From Bradyrhizobium sp. AZCC 1719 (lineage in GTDB: Bacteria > Pseudomonadota > Alphaproteobacteria > Rhizobiales > Xanthobacteraceae), in assembly GCF_036924525.1 (NCBI RefSeq), contig NZ_JAZHRU010000001.1:2943001-3007000 (forward strand): 64,000 bases of DNA, read 5' to 3'. A program made the translations under genes and the position numbers. Shown piece by piece: positions 35,857-45,826 of the stretch. How positions within the stretch are numbered: position 1 is the first letter of the stretch; every line of letters starts with the position of its first letter. Under the pieces are notes generated by a model. That model had not been told where the DNA came from. It made no database searches and saw nothing but the letters and a program-made list of their open reading frames with translations.

Positions 35857-37047
35857 TCAGTTCGCGTACAGGCCTTCGACGATCGGCAATCGCGCGGCGC
35901 GTAGCGCCGGAAACAGCCCGCCGATCAGGCCCACGATCAGTGCGAGCATCACGCCCTCGGCGATCAGCCACGGGCTCAGCTTGAAGTCGAACACCACCTG
36001 GGTGAAGTTGCCGCCAAGCGTCGAGGCCGTGACGCCATCGAAAATCAGATAGGTGGCGGCGGCCCCTAACAGTCCGCCGATGACGGCGAGCAACAGCGAT
36101 TCGGCCAATGTTCCGACAAAAGCCGGGAAGCCGCCGAAGCCGATGGCGCGCAGCGTTGCGATTTCCGTCGCGCGCGCAGCGACCGACGAATACATGGTGT
36201 TGAGCGCTCCGGCGACCGCCCCGAGCGCCATCGCGATCGCCAGCGGCCAGCCGAGTTTCTGAATCAGGTCGGAGGTTTGCGACGCCTGTTCGGCGAAGTA
36301 ACTCGCTTCGGATTTGACGTCGAGCTTCAGCCGCGGATCGTTGTCGCTGTAGCTTTTGAGCTCATTCAGTGCAGCCGGTCCGGTGAGCCGCGCGCGCACG
36401 GTCTGGACTATGTTGTTGCGGTTGAACAGGCTCTGGACCACGGAAAGATCGGCCCAGATCTCGGACTCGAACACGCTGCCGCCAGCCTCGAACACTCCGA
36501 CGACGGTCCAGCGCGTGGCGCCGAACGATACGGTAGAGCCGAGGTCTAGCCCTTCAAATTCCCGCAGCAATGCCTTGCCGACCACCACTTCATTGCTGCC
36601 GCGATTGAACATGCGGCCTGCGGTGATGCGAACGTCCTTGCGCAACTCGGAGCCCTGTTCGCCGATCCCGCGCAGCGGTAGATTGGCCTTGGTCTTGGTG
36701 GTGCGTTTGATGCCGTCGACCACAAGATAGAGTTCCGGCGAGATCAGCGGCTTGCCGTCGCTGCCGCGCGCGATGCCGGGTCCATCCTCGATCAGCCGCA
36801 CCTGATCGCGGCTCACGGTGCTGTTGATCTCGGCCTGCGAGCCGGCCCGCAGCACGATGGCAATGTCATCGGCGCCGGATCCCGCAATGGTGCGCTGGAA
36901 GCCGTTGGCCATCGCCAGGAATGCGAGCAACACGATCACCACCAGTGCGATCGCGATCACCGTCGAGAGCGAGAGCCAGCGGCGCTGTGAGATGCTCTTG
37001 AGATTGATGGCGGTGACCGCCGCCACTTGAAGCCAAAGCGAACGCAT
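35857..37047 (-). CDS. ABC exporter permease 2 (MacB/FtsX-like)
   Basis: 396 residues: an N-terminal membrane helix (about 20-48), a periplasmic domain of about 220 residues (NRGSNEVVVGKALLREFEGL with FGATRWTVVGVFEAGG typical of MacB-PCD), and three C-terminal helices of the FtsX family. The block ATEIATLRAIGFGGFPAFVGTLAESLLLAV is diagnostic. It is the last gene of the four-gene exporter operon; its ATG follows the stop of permease 1 at once. It is convergent with the Bug gene, with only six bases between. Confidence 0.9.
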   Translation of the reverse strand: MRSLWLQVAAVTAINLKSISQRRWLSLSTVIAIALVVIVLLAFLAMANGFQRTIAGSGADDIAIVLRAGSQAEINSTVSRDQVRLIEDGPGIARGSDGKPLISPELYLVVDGIKRTTKTKANLPLRGIGEQGSELRKDVRITAGRMFNRGSNEVVVGKALLREFEGLDLGSTVSFGATRWTVVGVFEAGGSVFESEIWADLSVVQSLFNRNNIVQTVRARLTGPAALNELKSYSDNDPRLKLDVKSEASYFAEQASQTSDLIQKLGWPLAIAMALGAVAGALNTMYSSVAARATEIATLRAIGFGGFPAFVGTLAESLLLAVIGGLLGAAATYLIFDGVTASTLGGNFTQVVFDFKLSPWLIAEGVMLALIVGLIGGLFPALRAARLPIVEGLYAN

Positions 37048-37049
37048 GC

Positions 37050-38206
37050 CTATCCCCGTCCGAGCGCGGTTGCAATTTTGAGCCGCATGGCGTTGAGCGC
37101 CGGGATGATCCCGGTGATCAGCCCCAGCGCGATCATCAGCGCCAGCCCCTGCAGCGCTATCGTTGGTGATACTGCAAACGCGGGCGCGATGTTGGCGAGG
37201 CTAGTGCGGAGCGCCATCGCAATCAGCGCCGCAATCGCAAGGCCCGGCAATCCGCCGAGCAGCGCCAGCAGCACGGATTCGCCGAGCACCATCGTGAGGA
37301 TCCGCGGACCTGAGAAGCCGAGCGTCTTCAGCACGCCGATCTCGCGGGTGCGCTCGCGGATCGAGAGCGCCATGGTGTTGCCGACGATCATCAGGATGGT
37401 GATGAAGGCCGCGCCGACCACCAATAGCACGATCAGGGCGATATTGCCGAACTGCGCCGCGAACGCCTTGCCGAATGCTTTTTCGGTGTCGGTCGAGGTC
37501 TCGGCGGTGGAGTTCGCGAACATCGCGTCGATGGTCTTGGCCACGCGGTCGTTGTTTTCGGGCGAGGTGGTCTGCAGGATCATCCAGCCGATGGTGTCCT
37601 TTCCGAAGCTGCGGGTCTCGTCGAAATAGGGATACTGGAACAGGAGGAAGTTGGTATCGACGTGCTGGGCCTTGCCCTTGGCGATGCCGACAATGGTGAG
37701 ATCCCAGGTGTGACCACCGCTCTTCTGGCTGAAGATGTTGCTATTGAGAGGAATCCGATCGCCGATCTTCCAGCCCCACTTCTGCGCCAGCGTTTCACCG
37801 ACCACCGCGCTGCCGCGGTCGCGTATGAAGGCCTGAAGCTGCTCGGGAGGAACGTCGATCTCGCTGCGATAGACGTCGAAATAGGTGTTTGGCTCGATCG
37901 CGAGCGCCATGATGAAGTTCTTGGGATCCTGATAGTAACCGCCGAACCAGTTGGCGAAGGTCACCTGCCGCACCCCTTCTACCGCTTTTACGCGGTTGAA
38001 ATAGGCGATCGGCATCGGCTGGGTGAAGTTGATCTTGTTGACCGTGATCATCCGATCAGCGGCGGCGGCATCCTCGCCGGCTGTGAAGGCACGGTAGAAT
38101 CCGGCGAGCACGCCGAAGATCATGAAGGCGATCAGGATCGACACGATCATCAGGCTCGCGCGCAATTTGCGGCGGAACAGGTTTTTCCGCACCAGGTCGA
38201 AGTCGT

Positions 38207-38210
<4 letters not shown>
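37050..38210 (-). CDS. ABC exporter permease 1 (MacB/FtsX-like)
   Basis: 386 residues of the same layout as permease 2: a first helix at about 15-40 (LRASLMIVSILIAFMIFGVLA), a periplasmic domain, then FtsX helices with RTREIGVLKTLGFSGPRILTMV. The two permeases are clearly different in sequence, so they probably make a heterodimer. GTG 38210 is the start, as its GTGA overlaps the ATPase stop. A longer frame upstream would run into the ATPase gene and is not supported. Confidence 0.9.
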
Positions 38211-38905
<695 letters not shown>

Positions 38906-38934
38906 GTTTGTCTCCTCTTTGAAGCGGTCGGGAG

Positions 38935-40020
38935 CTAGTTCGCGGCGCTGGCGCCGGCGGAGCCGTTCGCCTTGTCGTTGGCCTTGGCCTCGCGCATAAA
39001 ATTCACCTTCACGGCCATGTCGGGCAGGATGCGCGGATCCTTCTTTTCGAAGCGAATGCGGACCTTCACCGTGGCCTTTTCGCGGTTTGCAGTCGGCACG
39101 ATCGCGATGACGGAGGCGGGAATGGTCCAGTCCGGATAGGCATCCAGCACCGCGTTTACGGGGCCGCCGGGGGTGACGCGGCCGATGAAGGCCTCGTTGA
39201 CGTCGACCTCGATTTCGATCGAATCCATGTCGACGATGGTGCAGATGCCGGTGCGGGTGTAGCCGCCGACCGACATCGGCGAAATCATCTCGCCGGGTTG
39301 CGCGCTGCGGTCGATGACGACGCCGGCAAACGGTGCGCGGATTTGGTGCTTGTCGAGCATCGAGCCGCTGCGCTTGGCGTCGATCTTGGCGGTCTCGAGT
39401 TGCGATTGCGCCTGGCGCAATTGCGCGCTGAGCACGCCGACCCGAGCCTGCGCCTTGGTCAGATCGGCCTCGGTGGCAAAGTTCTTCTGCGACAATGTCT
39501 GTACCCGCGACATGATCCGGGTCGCATCCTCAAGATCGGCGGTGATCGCGGCGACGGCAGCGTCGGCGGTCTCGACACGCGAGCTCGCCAGTTCATAGTC
39601 CCTTTCAGCCAGCACGCTGTCGAGCCGCGCGACGACTTGCCCTTCGGTCACCGTCCTGCCTTCGTCGGTGAAGACCTCGACCACCTTGCCGGTGATCTCG
39701 GCCGCAACGGTTGCCTTGCGGCGCGCCACCACATAGCCGGAGGCCGCCAGGTTGCCGGCCGCCTTGCCATTCGTTGCGGACTGCTGGGGCTGCTGCTGCG
39801 CTTGCGACTGTGAGGCGGGCTGCGGTGCGGTTTGCGATGTCGTCTCTTTCGGCTGGTCCTGCCTGCGCAATTCGAAGGCGGCAAAGGCCGCAAATGCGAC
39901 GACGACGCAGGCGACGATGGCCGCCGAGATCGGCAGCCAGCGGCTCTTCGGCCGTTCCACCTTGCTGGCGCTGCGATCGATGGTCAGCGATCTCAGCAAT
40001 TTGCTCTTGTCTTCGCGCAT
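38935..40020 (-). CDS. Periplasmic adaptor (HlyD/MacA family)
   Basis: 361 residues. One membrane anchor (about 27-48; SAAIVACVVVAFAAFAAFEL), a Gln/Ser/Pro linker, then a lipoyl half-motif (AEITGKVVEVFTDEGRTV). A coiled-coil hairpin (about 135-230) and second lipoyl half (IRAPFAGVVIDRSAQPGE), then beta-barrel domains, follow. It links the ABC exporter to an outer-membrane channel encoded elsewhere. It is the first gene of the operon; ATG 40020. The C-terminus ends in a Lys/Asn/Ala tail. The cargo is unknown; DevBCA and MacAB relatives move lipids, peptides or siderophores. Confidence 0.9.
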   Translation of the reverse strand: MREDKSKLLRSLTIDRSASKVERPKSRWLPISAAIVACVVVAFAAFAAFELRRQDQPKETTSQTAPQPASQSQAQQQPQQSATNGKAAGNLAASGYVVARRKATVAAEITGKVVEVFTDEGRTVTEGQVVARLDSVLAERDYELASSRVETADAAVAAITADLEDATRIMSRVQTLSQKNFATEADLTKAQARVGVLSAQLRQAQSQLETAKIDAKRSGSMLDKHQIRAPFAGVVIDRSAQPGEMISPMSVGGYTRTGICTIVDMDSIEIEVDVNEAFIGRVTPGGPVNAVLDAYPDWTIPASVIAIVPTANREKATVKVRIRFEKKDPRILPDMAVKVNFMREAKANDKANGSAGASAAN

Positions 40021-40566
40021 CGTTCATTTCCATCCGGCTGCTCGCTGCAGCTTCCGCGCGGGCGACGTCGTCCTCGCGCGGGCGCTCTCTCTTACAGCCG
40101 ATCTACATGTCTCGCCATAGCAGCGGTCGAGCCCTCAGCTTTTTCGTGAGGCGGCGACCCCCAGCTCGGTTGTAGATCACGGTCAGCTCTCGCGCGCGCC
40201 AGGCGGCGCCTGTTTTTCGACGAGCGAATTGCGGAAATCTAAAGCCTAATGGCGATAGAAGCAATTCTGGGAACCAGCAAGAGTTGTATCCGTCGCGCCG
40301 CCAATTGCCAGGCCGTCAGCATCGCGGATCCCTCCGTAGACGCCCATGACCTGAAATGACCTCAAAACCCGGCAAAATCTTGCAGTCGGAACCCTGTCAT
40401 TGGACCTGCGCGTATGATTTTCGGCGCAAAGATACATAATGCTAGGGTTGAGAGCCCACCAGCGGGGTGGGCTTTCTTAAGAAGATATTTCTGGCGCTCT
40501 CATTTACAAATGTTCCAAGACAAGAGCTTGAGGAATCGGGGAAGCCTCATCGTGGTTGATCTGCCT
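40021..40566. other. 546-bp divergent region between exporter and DUF2066 gene
   Basis: No convincing gene is present. A 63-codon minus-strand frame (40246-40437) has no ribosome site or family resemblance. GCGCGGGCG occurs twice near 40055-40085. The main structure is the terminator-like hairpin at 40453-40478 within the leader of the DUF2066 gene. The promoters of both flanking units should lie here, but no strong boxes stand out. Confidence 0.55.
40453..40478 (+). terminator. Terminator-like hairpin in the DUF2066 leader
   Basis: AGCCCACC / GGTGGGCT (8 bp, loop AGCGG) is followed by TTCTT. It points along the plus strand, about 90 bases before the DUF2066 start. There is no gene just upstream on that strand, so it could end a small RNA or act as an attenuator. 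Confidence 0.65.
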
Positions 40567-41433
40567 ATGACGAGACGCCAGCCTGTTTTAACGTGGCTTG
40601 GTGCAGCCAGCATCGTCAGGATATTCCTTGCTGTAGCCATGGTTTGGTGCAGCGGAGCGATGGCGGTGGCGGGAGCTGATCTGTACCGGGCGCAGACCGT
40701 CGTCACGGGACAGGGCGAGGCCAATCGCATCACCGGCTTTGCCGCCGGTCTGGAGGACGTCCTGATCAAAGTATCCGGCGCACAGAAACTCGCAGCCGAC
40801 CGTCGATTGGCGGCGTACAAATCGAACGCGAAAAGTTTCGTCAGGGCATTCAGTTATCGCGACCAGTTTTTGGGCAAGCCTATTCGTGATGAGCAGGGCA
40901 CCCGTGATCGGCCCTACGATCTGACGGTCGATTTTGACGAAAAGAAAATCGACGAGCTTCTCAAGGCGCTTGGTCTGAAGCCGTGGCTTTCACATCGTCC
41001 GCGCCTGGCCGTCTTTGTCGAGATGGAGAACGGCTCGAGGGACTTTATTGTCACGGCGGATGGAGCTCAGTCCGATTTGCAGCGCGACGCGTTACTCGCA
41101 GCCGCCGACCGGCGCGGGATGAACATCGTGCTGCCCAGCATGGCTGCGTTGGCGAAATCGGGCCTCGAAGGCGCGAAGCTCGAGACTGTGCCATCGTCGA
41201 GCCTGGCGTCGCTCGCGACCGAGCAGGGTGGGGAACTCGCGTTGGTCGGACATCTGGTCTGGAATGATCGCGAGCTTGGGTGGGTCACGCGTTGGCGGAT
41301 GGACTGGCAAGGCCGGACGCACCGCTGGCAAATCCGCGGCGTTACGTTCGACGAAGCCTTCCGGCGCGGCATCGGCGGCGCGGCTCAGATTTTATCCGAC
41401 AACGGCGATCCGGCCGGCCGCGCGCGACGCTGA
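40567..41433 (+). CDS. DUF2066 exported protein
   Basis: About 288 residues. A hydrophobic signal (about 10-36; IVRIFLAVAMVWCSGAMAVAGA) is followed by the DUF2066 pattern DLYRAQTVVTGQGEANRITGF, GLEDVLIKVSGAQKLAADRR and FVRAFSYRDQF. The middle repeats the pattern weakly, and the C-terminus has ELALVGHLVWNDRELGW. ATG 40567 is used; GTG 40552, with GGGGAAG seven bases upstream, is an equally good alternative and adds five residues. Function unknown; periplasmic by its signal. It is transcribed alone, followed by a palindromic repeat. Confidence 0.8.
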   Translation: MTRRQPVLTWLGAASIVRIFLAVAMVWCSGAMAVAGADLYRAQTVVTGQGEANRITGFAAGLEDVLIKVSGAQKLAADRRLAAYKSNAKSFVRAFSYRDQFLGKPIRDEQGTRDRPYDLTVDFDEKKIDELLKALGLKPWLSHRPRLAVFVEMENGSRDFIVTADGAQSDLQRDALLAAADRRGMNIVLPSMAALAKSGLEGAKLETVPSSSLASLATEQGGELALVGHLVWNDRELGWVTRWRMDWQGRTHRWQIRGVTFDEAFRRGIGGAAQILSDNGDPAGRARR

Positions 41434-41460
41434 CGGAATTGGCCGTGGGTTATCATCAGT

Positions 41461-41561
41461 CCCTCATGGTGAGGAGCGCGAAGCGCGTCTCGAACCATGA
41501 GGCCCCATCTGTGGCCTACATCCTTCGAGACGCCCGCTCTGCGGGCTCCTCAGGATGAGGG
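41461..41561. repeat. Bradyrhizobium-type palindromic intergenic repeat (class 3)
   Basis: The segment from CCCTCATGGTGAGGAGCGCG to CTCCTCAGGATGAGGG folds on itself, with inner hairpins GCGCGAAGCGCG and CCCGCTCTGCGGG. I recognise this CTCATCCTGAGGAGC-type repeat as common between genes of Bradyrhizobium-like genomes. It separates the DUF2066 gene from the convergent end of the long minus-strand operon. Confidence 0.8.
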
Positions 41562-41608
41562 GTTTGAGAAGGTATGACGCAGTAGAATTGGCCTAGCGGG
41601 AAGGCGCT

Positions 41609-42622
41609 TCACCCGATCTCGATCGCCACCTTTCCGAAATGTGCGCCGCTCTCCATGTGCGCAAAAGCGTCTCTGACCTGATCGAAACGGAACGCTCTGT
41701 CGATCACCGGCTTCATGCCATTGGTGGTGACCGCATCCACCATCGCCTGGAGGTCCTCGACCGATCCGACGGTGACGCCCTGCAGCCGCTGCTGCTGCAT
41801 GACCATCAAGGGGAGCCGCAGGTCGGACGGCGGCGGGCCGGCGAGCACGCCGATAAATGCGATCGTGCCGCCGATCCTGGTCGCCCGGATCGATTCGTTC
41901 AGCGTGCCGACCCCGCCGACCTCCACGACCAGGTCGACGCCGTGACCGCTCCATTCGCGGGCTTTCTTTCCCCAGTCGGGCGTCGCCTTGTAGTTCAAGG
42001 TATGGTCGGCGCCGAGCTGCTTGAGGCGTTCGATCTTCGCGTCGCTGGATGAGGTCGCGATGACGCGCGCGCCGCACATTTTGGCGAACTGAACTGCGAA
42101 CAGGGATACGCCGCCGGTCCCCTGAGTCAGAACGGTTTGACCAGGCTTCACGCCGCCGAGCTTGACGATCGCGCTCCAGGCCGTGAGCCCGGCGCAGGGG
42201 AGTGCGGCGGCTTCGATGTCGCTGAGGTGCTCCGGCGTTCGGACCAGCGCGTGCTTCGGAAAGATCCGATACTCGCTAAGGACGCCGTCCACCGCGCCGC
42301 CGAGGGCTGAGCGCATTTTTGCTTCGCTCGGTTCGCCGCCGATCCAGCTTTCGAAGAAGCTGCCGATGACGCGGTCGCCGGCTGCGAATTCCCGCACGCC
42401 CGGACCGATCCGCTCGACCACGCCCGCGCCATCCGAAACCGGCACGAGTGGAAATTTCTGACGCGAGCCGTAACCGCCCTTGACGGTGATGAGATCGCGA
42501 TAATTCAGCGTTGCCGCTTTGAGCCGAACCAGCACCTGGCCGTCGCCGGGCTCCGGCACAGGCTTGTCCACGAGGGCAAGTCCATCGATTCCGCTCGGTC
42601 CCTGCAGCTCGTAACATTTCAA
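41609..42622 (-). CDS. Zinc-independent MDR oxidoreductase (quinone reductase-like)
   Basis: 337 residues. The GroES-like start GPSGIDGLALVDKPVPEPGD and NYRDLITVKGGYG lack the catalytic zinc Cys of alcohol dehydrogenases, as in quinone oxidoreductases. The cofactor site is TQGTGGVSLFAVQFAK, followed by ATSSSDAKIERLKQLGAD, which fits NADP(H). The start is TTG 42622: AAGGAG lies eight bases upstream and earlier in-frame codons have no support. It is the last gene of the minus-strand block, 73 bases after the azoreductase-like gene. It probably reduces an unsaturated carbonyl or quinone intermediate. Confidence 0.85.
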   Translation of the reverse strand: MKCYELQGPSGIDGLALVDKPVPEPGDGQVLVRLKAATLNYRDLITVKGGYGSRQKFPLVPVSDGAGVVERIGPGVREFAAGDRVIGSFFESWIGGEPSEAKMRSALGGAVDGVLSEYRIFPKHALVRTPEHLSDIEAAALPCAGLTAWSAIVKLGGVKPGQTVLTQGTGGVSLFAVQFAKMCGARVIATSSSDAKIERLKQLGADHTLNYKATPDWGKKAREWSGHGVDLVVEVGGVGTLNESIRATRIGGTIAFIGVLAGPPPSDLRLPLMVMQQQRLQGVTVGSVEDLQAMVDAVTTNGMKPVIDRAFRFDQVRDAFAHMESGAHFGKVAIEIG

Positions 42623-42695
42623 CGGAAGTCTCCTTCGACGCGGTCCGGTAAGCGCTATACTGCCGCAAATATTCCGGTTCCGCCAACCTCGCGAG

Positions 42696-43322
42696 CTAGA
42701 ATCGCGCAGCCATCTCGGCCAGCCGCCGATGCGCGCCTTCGCGCGCCGCCCGGATCGGTTCGAGCGGCCCGGTCGTCGGTCCGATCGGCACGAAACGTAC
42801 ATCGCTGACGCCGATGAACCGCAGCGCCTCGCGCAGGTAAGGCGTCGCCATGTCGATGCGGCCGCGGTTCATGCCGGTGACGAAATCGCTGCCGCTCGCC
42901 AGGATCACGACCGTCGGTCTGTCTGCGACCAAGGGCAGATATCCCTGCGCGGGATCGAACCGAAACGTAAGCCCGGGCTGCGTGATCACGTCGATCCATT
43001 GTTTCAGCTTATAGGGAATGCCAAAATTCCACATTGGCGTCGAAATCAGCACGCGATCGGCGAGCGCGAACCGCAGCGCGATGCGCTCAGTGACCGCAAA
43101 GGCGTCGCGCTGTGAATCGGTGAAGGCCCGCCCATTGATGCGGGCATACTTGGCCTCCAGTACGTAGCCTTCGAATTCCGGCAGGTGATCCCGCCACAAG
43201 TTCATCACGTCGATGTCCCAGTCGGGGCGTGCCTGGCGGAAGCGGTCGATGAAGACGCGCGCGCCGGCTGAGGATTCCGCATCCACGCGCGGTGAGCAGC
43301 TCAGGTGAAAGAGCTTCGGCAT
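42696..43322 (-). CDS. FMN-dependent NADH-azoreductase-like flavoprotein
   Basis: 208 residues of the AzoR/flavodoxin-2 family. The start MPKLFHLSCSPRVDAESSAG holds the FMN phosphate loop, and the central TPMWNFGIPYKLKQWIDVIT with PGLTFRF is the family signature. VILASGSDF and SDVRFVPIGPT follow. It should be a cytoplasmic homodimer reducing quinones, azo or nitro compounds with NADH. It lies 13 bases after the SMP-30/hydrolase fusion in the long operon, so a quinone or activated ring intermediate is a reasonable guess. Confidence 0.88.
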   Translation of the reverse strand: MPKLFHLSCSPRVDAESSAGARVFIDRFRQARPDWDIDVMNLWRDHLPEFEGYVLEAKYARINGRAFTDSQRDAFAVTERIALRFALADRVLISTPMWNFGIPYKLKQWIDVITQPGLTFRFDPAQGYLPLVADRPTVVILASGSDFVTGMNRGRIDMATPYLREALRFIGVSDVRFVPIGPTTGPLEPIRAAREGAHRRLAEMAARF

Positions 43323-43335
43323 GGCCGTGCCCCGC

Positions 43336-44913
43336 TCATCCCAATCCCCTGATGACCGCGTCCGCGTTGGTGACGACGGCAACGTTCTGCATGGCAAAAT
43401 TGATGGAGGCGTTGTGCCAGTCGGCGTTCATGGTCGAGCAGCAGTCTTCCGGCACGATCATGAAGTAGCCTTTGTCGGCGCCGGTGCGGGCGGTATGCTC
43501 GACCGACATGTTGGTCCAGGCGCCGGTATTGATGATCATGTCGCGGCCTGTCGCCTTGAGGATAGTTTCCAGCCGCGTGCCTTCCCAGGCGCTCATGCGC
43601 ATCTTCTCGACCACAAAATCGCCGGCGCGCGGCTCAAGCCCCGGAACCGGCGCGGCGCCCCAGCTTCCACGCACCATCGCGCCGCTATCGACCAGCCCTT
43701 CGAACAAGGGAGCGTTGAGCGTGACGCCGGGCGCGCCAGGTTCGACGATGAACCAGACATGGATGATCACGACGCCCCGCGCCCGCGCGGCCTCGGCAAG
43801 GCGGCGGACATTGTCGACCACCCGCTGCTGGCGCGCATGGGCGGGGGAGCCGGAATCGGCGAATGCGCCGCTTTCCATGATTACGTCGTTCTGCAGATCC
43901 TGAATGATCATCGCGCAGCGGCGCGGATCGAGCTGCATGTCGCCGCCGGTAAGTTGTGGTGACGCAGGCGCGGCAGAAGCGGTGTCGGCACCAGTTGAAG
44001 CCCGGCTGCTCATATAGGGCTCGTGGCGCGGTCCGGCCTTGACCGGAATCGCATAGACCGAATGCGTGGCGGTCAGATAGAGCGTGCGAAACTCGGGTCC
44101 GCCCCAGGTGAGATTGGCAACGAGTTCGGGCAACCGCACCTTGCCGAGCAACTCGCCTGATGGCGAATAGACCCAGACGCCGCCGGGCGCCGTGACCCAG
44201 ACATTGCCGCGCTGATCGCACTTCATGCCGTCGGGCAGGCCGGGCTCGAGCTCGGAACGGATGCCGCTGGCGAAGACGCGCGCGTTGGAAAGCGAGCCAT
44301 CGGCTTCGACGTCGAAGGCGCGGATCAGCGCCTGCGTGGTGTCGTTGACGTAAAGCAGGTGCTCGTCGGGCGAGAAGCAAAGGCCGTTCGGCTGATCGAA
44401 CATGTGCCGATCGACCACGAGTTTCGGTGGGCCACCGCCGGGTGGGACACGGTAGACGCCTTGGAAGCCGAGCTGGCGCGGCCGCTCGACGCCGTAGACC
44501 GGCATGCGGCCGTACCAGGGATCTGAAAAATAGATCGCGCCGCTCGAATGCACGCAGACGTCGTTCGGGCTGTTGAGCTCCTGATTCTCGAAATGCGAGG
44601 CAATCACCTCGCGCCTTCCGTCGGGGCGTTCGCGGATCAATGACGAGGTGGCGTGCTCGCAAACAATCAGGTTGAGCTCGGCGTCATACGTCATGCCGTT
44701 GCATTTGTTCGAGGGGCGCTTGACCTCGACGACGCCGCGCTTCGCATCCCATCGCCGGCGCACGTCGGCCGGCATGTCCGAGAACAAGAGATAGTGATGA
44801 ATCGGATGCCAGATCGGCCCTTCCGTGAACTCGAAACCGGTGCCGACCTGGCCGACCGGCGCATAGGGGTCGATCAGAGTCTCGAATTCCGGGCGCAGCG
44901 TGACGTGCGTCAT
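43336..44913 (-). CDS. SMP-30/gluconolactonase fused to a cysteine-hydrolase-like domain with Ser for Cys
   Basis: 525 residues, two domains. Residues 1-300 form a six-bladed SMP-30 lactonase; the metal ligands E31 (FTEGP), N117 (SPNDV), N176 (QPNGL) and D228 (LPDGM) are present. After a Ser/Ala/Thr linker, residues 330-525 match isochorismatase-like cysteine hydrolases: D340 (IIQDLQND) and K437 (VVEKMRMSAW) of the triad are intact. The nucleophile position reads WTNMS470VEHTA (codon TCG) where family members have Cys. The first half should open a lactone; the second may be inactive, altered, or only structural. ATG 44913 follows AAAGGA. Confidence 0.87.
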   Translation of the reverse strand: MTHVTLRPEFETLIDPYAPVGQVGTGFEFTEGPIWHPIHHYLLFSDMPADVRRRWDAKRGVVEVKRPSNKCNGMTYDAELNLIVCEHATSSLIRERPDGRREVIASHFENQELNSPNDVCVHSSGAIYFSDPWYGRMPVYGVERPRQLGFQGVYRVPPGGGPPKLVVDRHMFDQPNGLCFSPDEHLLYVNDTTQALIRAFDVEADGSLSNARVFASGIRSELEPGLPDGMKCDQRGNVWVTAPGGVWVYSPSGELLGKVRLPELVANLTWGGPEFRTLYLTATHSVYAIPVKAGPRHEPYMSSRASTGADTASAAPASPQLTGGDMQLDPRRCAMIIQDLQNDVIMESGAFADSGSPAHARQQRVVDNVRRLAEAARARGVVIIHVWFIVEPGAPGVTLNAPLFEGLVDSGAMVRGSWGAAPVPGLEPRAGDFVVEKMRMSAWEGTRLETILKATGRDMIINTGAWTNMSVEHTARTGADKGYFMIVPEDCCSTMNADWHNASINFAMQNVAVVTNADAVIRGLG

Positions 44914-44932
44914 CGGTCGTTCCTTTCAGCGC

Positions 44933-45781
44933 TCAGGCCGGGAACCAATTGCGCTGCGGGAGGCTCTGCACCACCGGCCCAGGCACCTGGTCGTGCAGCC
45001 GGCCGACCACCATGCCGCCTTCGATCTTGGCCGGCCGGTCGTGGACCGGGAGCAGGTAGCGCGAATTACTCAAGAGCTTTTTGATGGCCGCCTTCTCGGC
45101 CCGCTTGCTGGTCCCGTGATTGCCTGTCGTGCGCGGTTCCCAATCGTGAATTTCGTTGAAGGGGTTCACGATCTGGTCGTTGAAGTCGTAGATCACGTCG
45201 CCGCAGATGGTGGCGATGCCGTCGGCGGTGTGAACGTGGATGTTCATGGAGCCTTCGGTATGGGCGTTGGCGGCATCGCAATAGACACCCGGCATCAGTT
45301 CGATCGGCCCGGTCACTTCGAGATCGAGGAAGCGCAGCGCGCTCTTGGTGTGCAGGCGGTCGATCAGATGCTTGATATCGGGCGCCGGATATTGCGGATG
45401 CATCAGCCCCGAGACGGAATACTCCAGCTCCTTGCGGTTGAGCACGACCGTCGTGTTCATTGGAAACAGATCGTCCTTGCCGGCATGATCGATGTGCAGA
45501 TGGGTGTGGCAGACAAAGCGGACGTCGCCCATGCGCACGCCGTGGCGCGCGAGCTGGTTCTCGATCATGTTCTCGTGGAACTGCAGCCCGCGCATGCCCA
45601 GCGTTTCCATGATCTGGTTGGAGCGGTAGCCGGTGTCGACCACCACCGGATAGGGACCGCCGACGATCAGGAAGCCGAGCGTCAGGACACGGCGGGTCCG
45701 GCCGCAATCGCGGCCGAGCACCAGAAAGCTCGATTCCAGTTCGATATCCCCATAGTCGAGGATTTTGATTTCAAGCGGCAT
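44933..45781 (-). CDS. MBL-fold lactonase-like hydrolase (AHL-lactonase family)
   Basis: 282 residues. The metal motif is H94-L-H96-I-D98-H99 within CHTHLHIDHAGKDD, with later ligands His in NAHTEGSMNIHV and Asp in ICGDVIYDF. The overall pattern fits N-acyl-homoserine-lactonase family proteins. In this operon, flanked by a gluconolactonase-like fusion and an amidohydrolase, a catabolic lactone or cyclic-amide hydrolase is more likely than quorum quenching. GGGAGG precedes ATG 45781. It lies 45 bases after the amidohydrolase and 19 before the fusion gene. Confidence 0.85.
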   Translation of the reverse strand: MPLEIKILDYGDIELESSFLVLGRDCGRTRRVLTLGFLIVGGPYPVVVDTGYRSNQIMETLGMRGLQFHENMIENQLARHGVRMGDVRFVCHTHLHIDHAGKDDLFPMNTTVVLNRKELEYSVSGLMHPQYPAPDIKHLIDRLHTKSALRFLDLEVTGPIELMPGVYCDAANAHTEGSMNIHVHTADGIATICGDVIYDFNDQIVNPFNEIHDWEPRTTGNHGTSKRAEKAAIKKLLSNSRYLLPVHDRPAKIEGGMVVGRLHDQVPGPVVQSLPQRNWFPA

Positions 45782-45826
45782 GTGTTCCCTCCCACGTTCC
45801 TTTAATCGCCTGATCCGCGTGCGCGG

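Noticed and set aside
44933..45781. Quorum-quenching AHL lactonase
   Set aside because: The family name fits, but the gene lies inside a catabolic operon with other ring-opening hydrolases and no quorum genes are near, so signal degradation is not supported.
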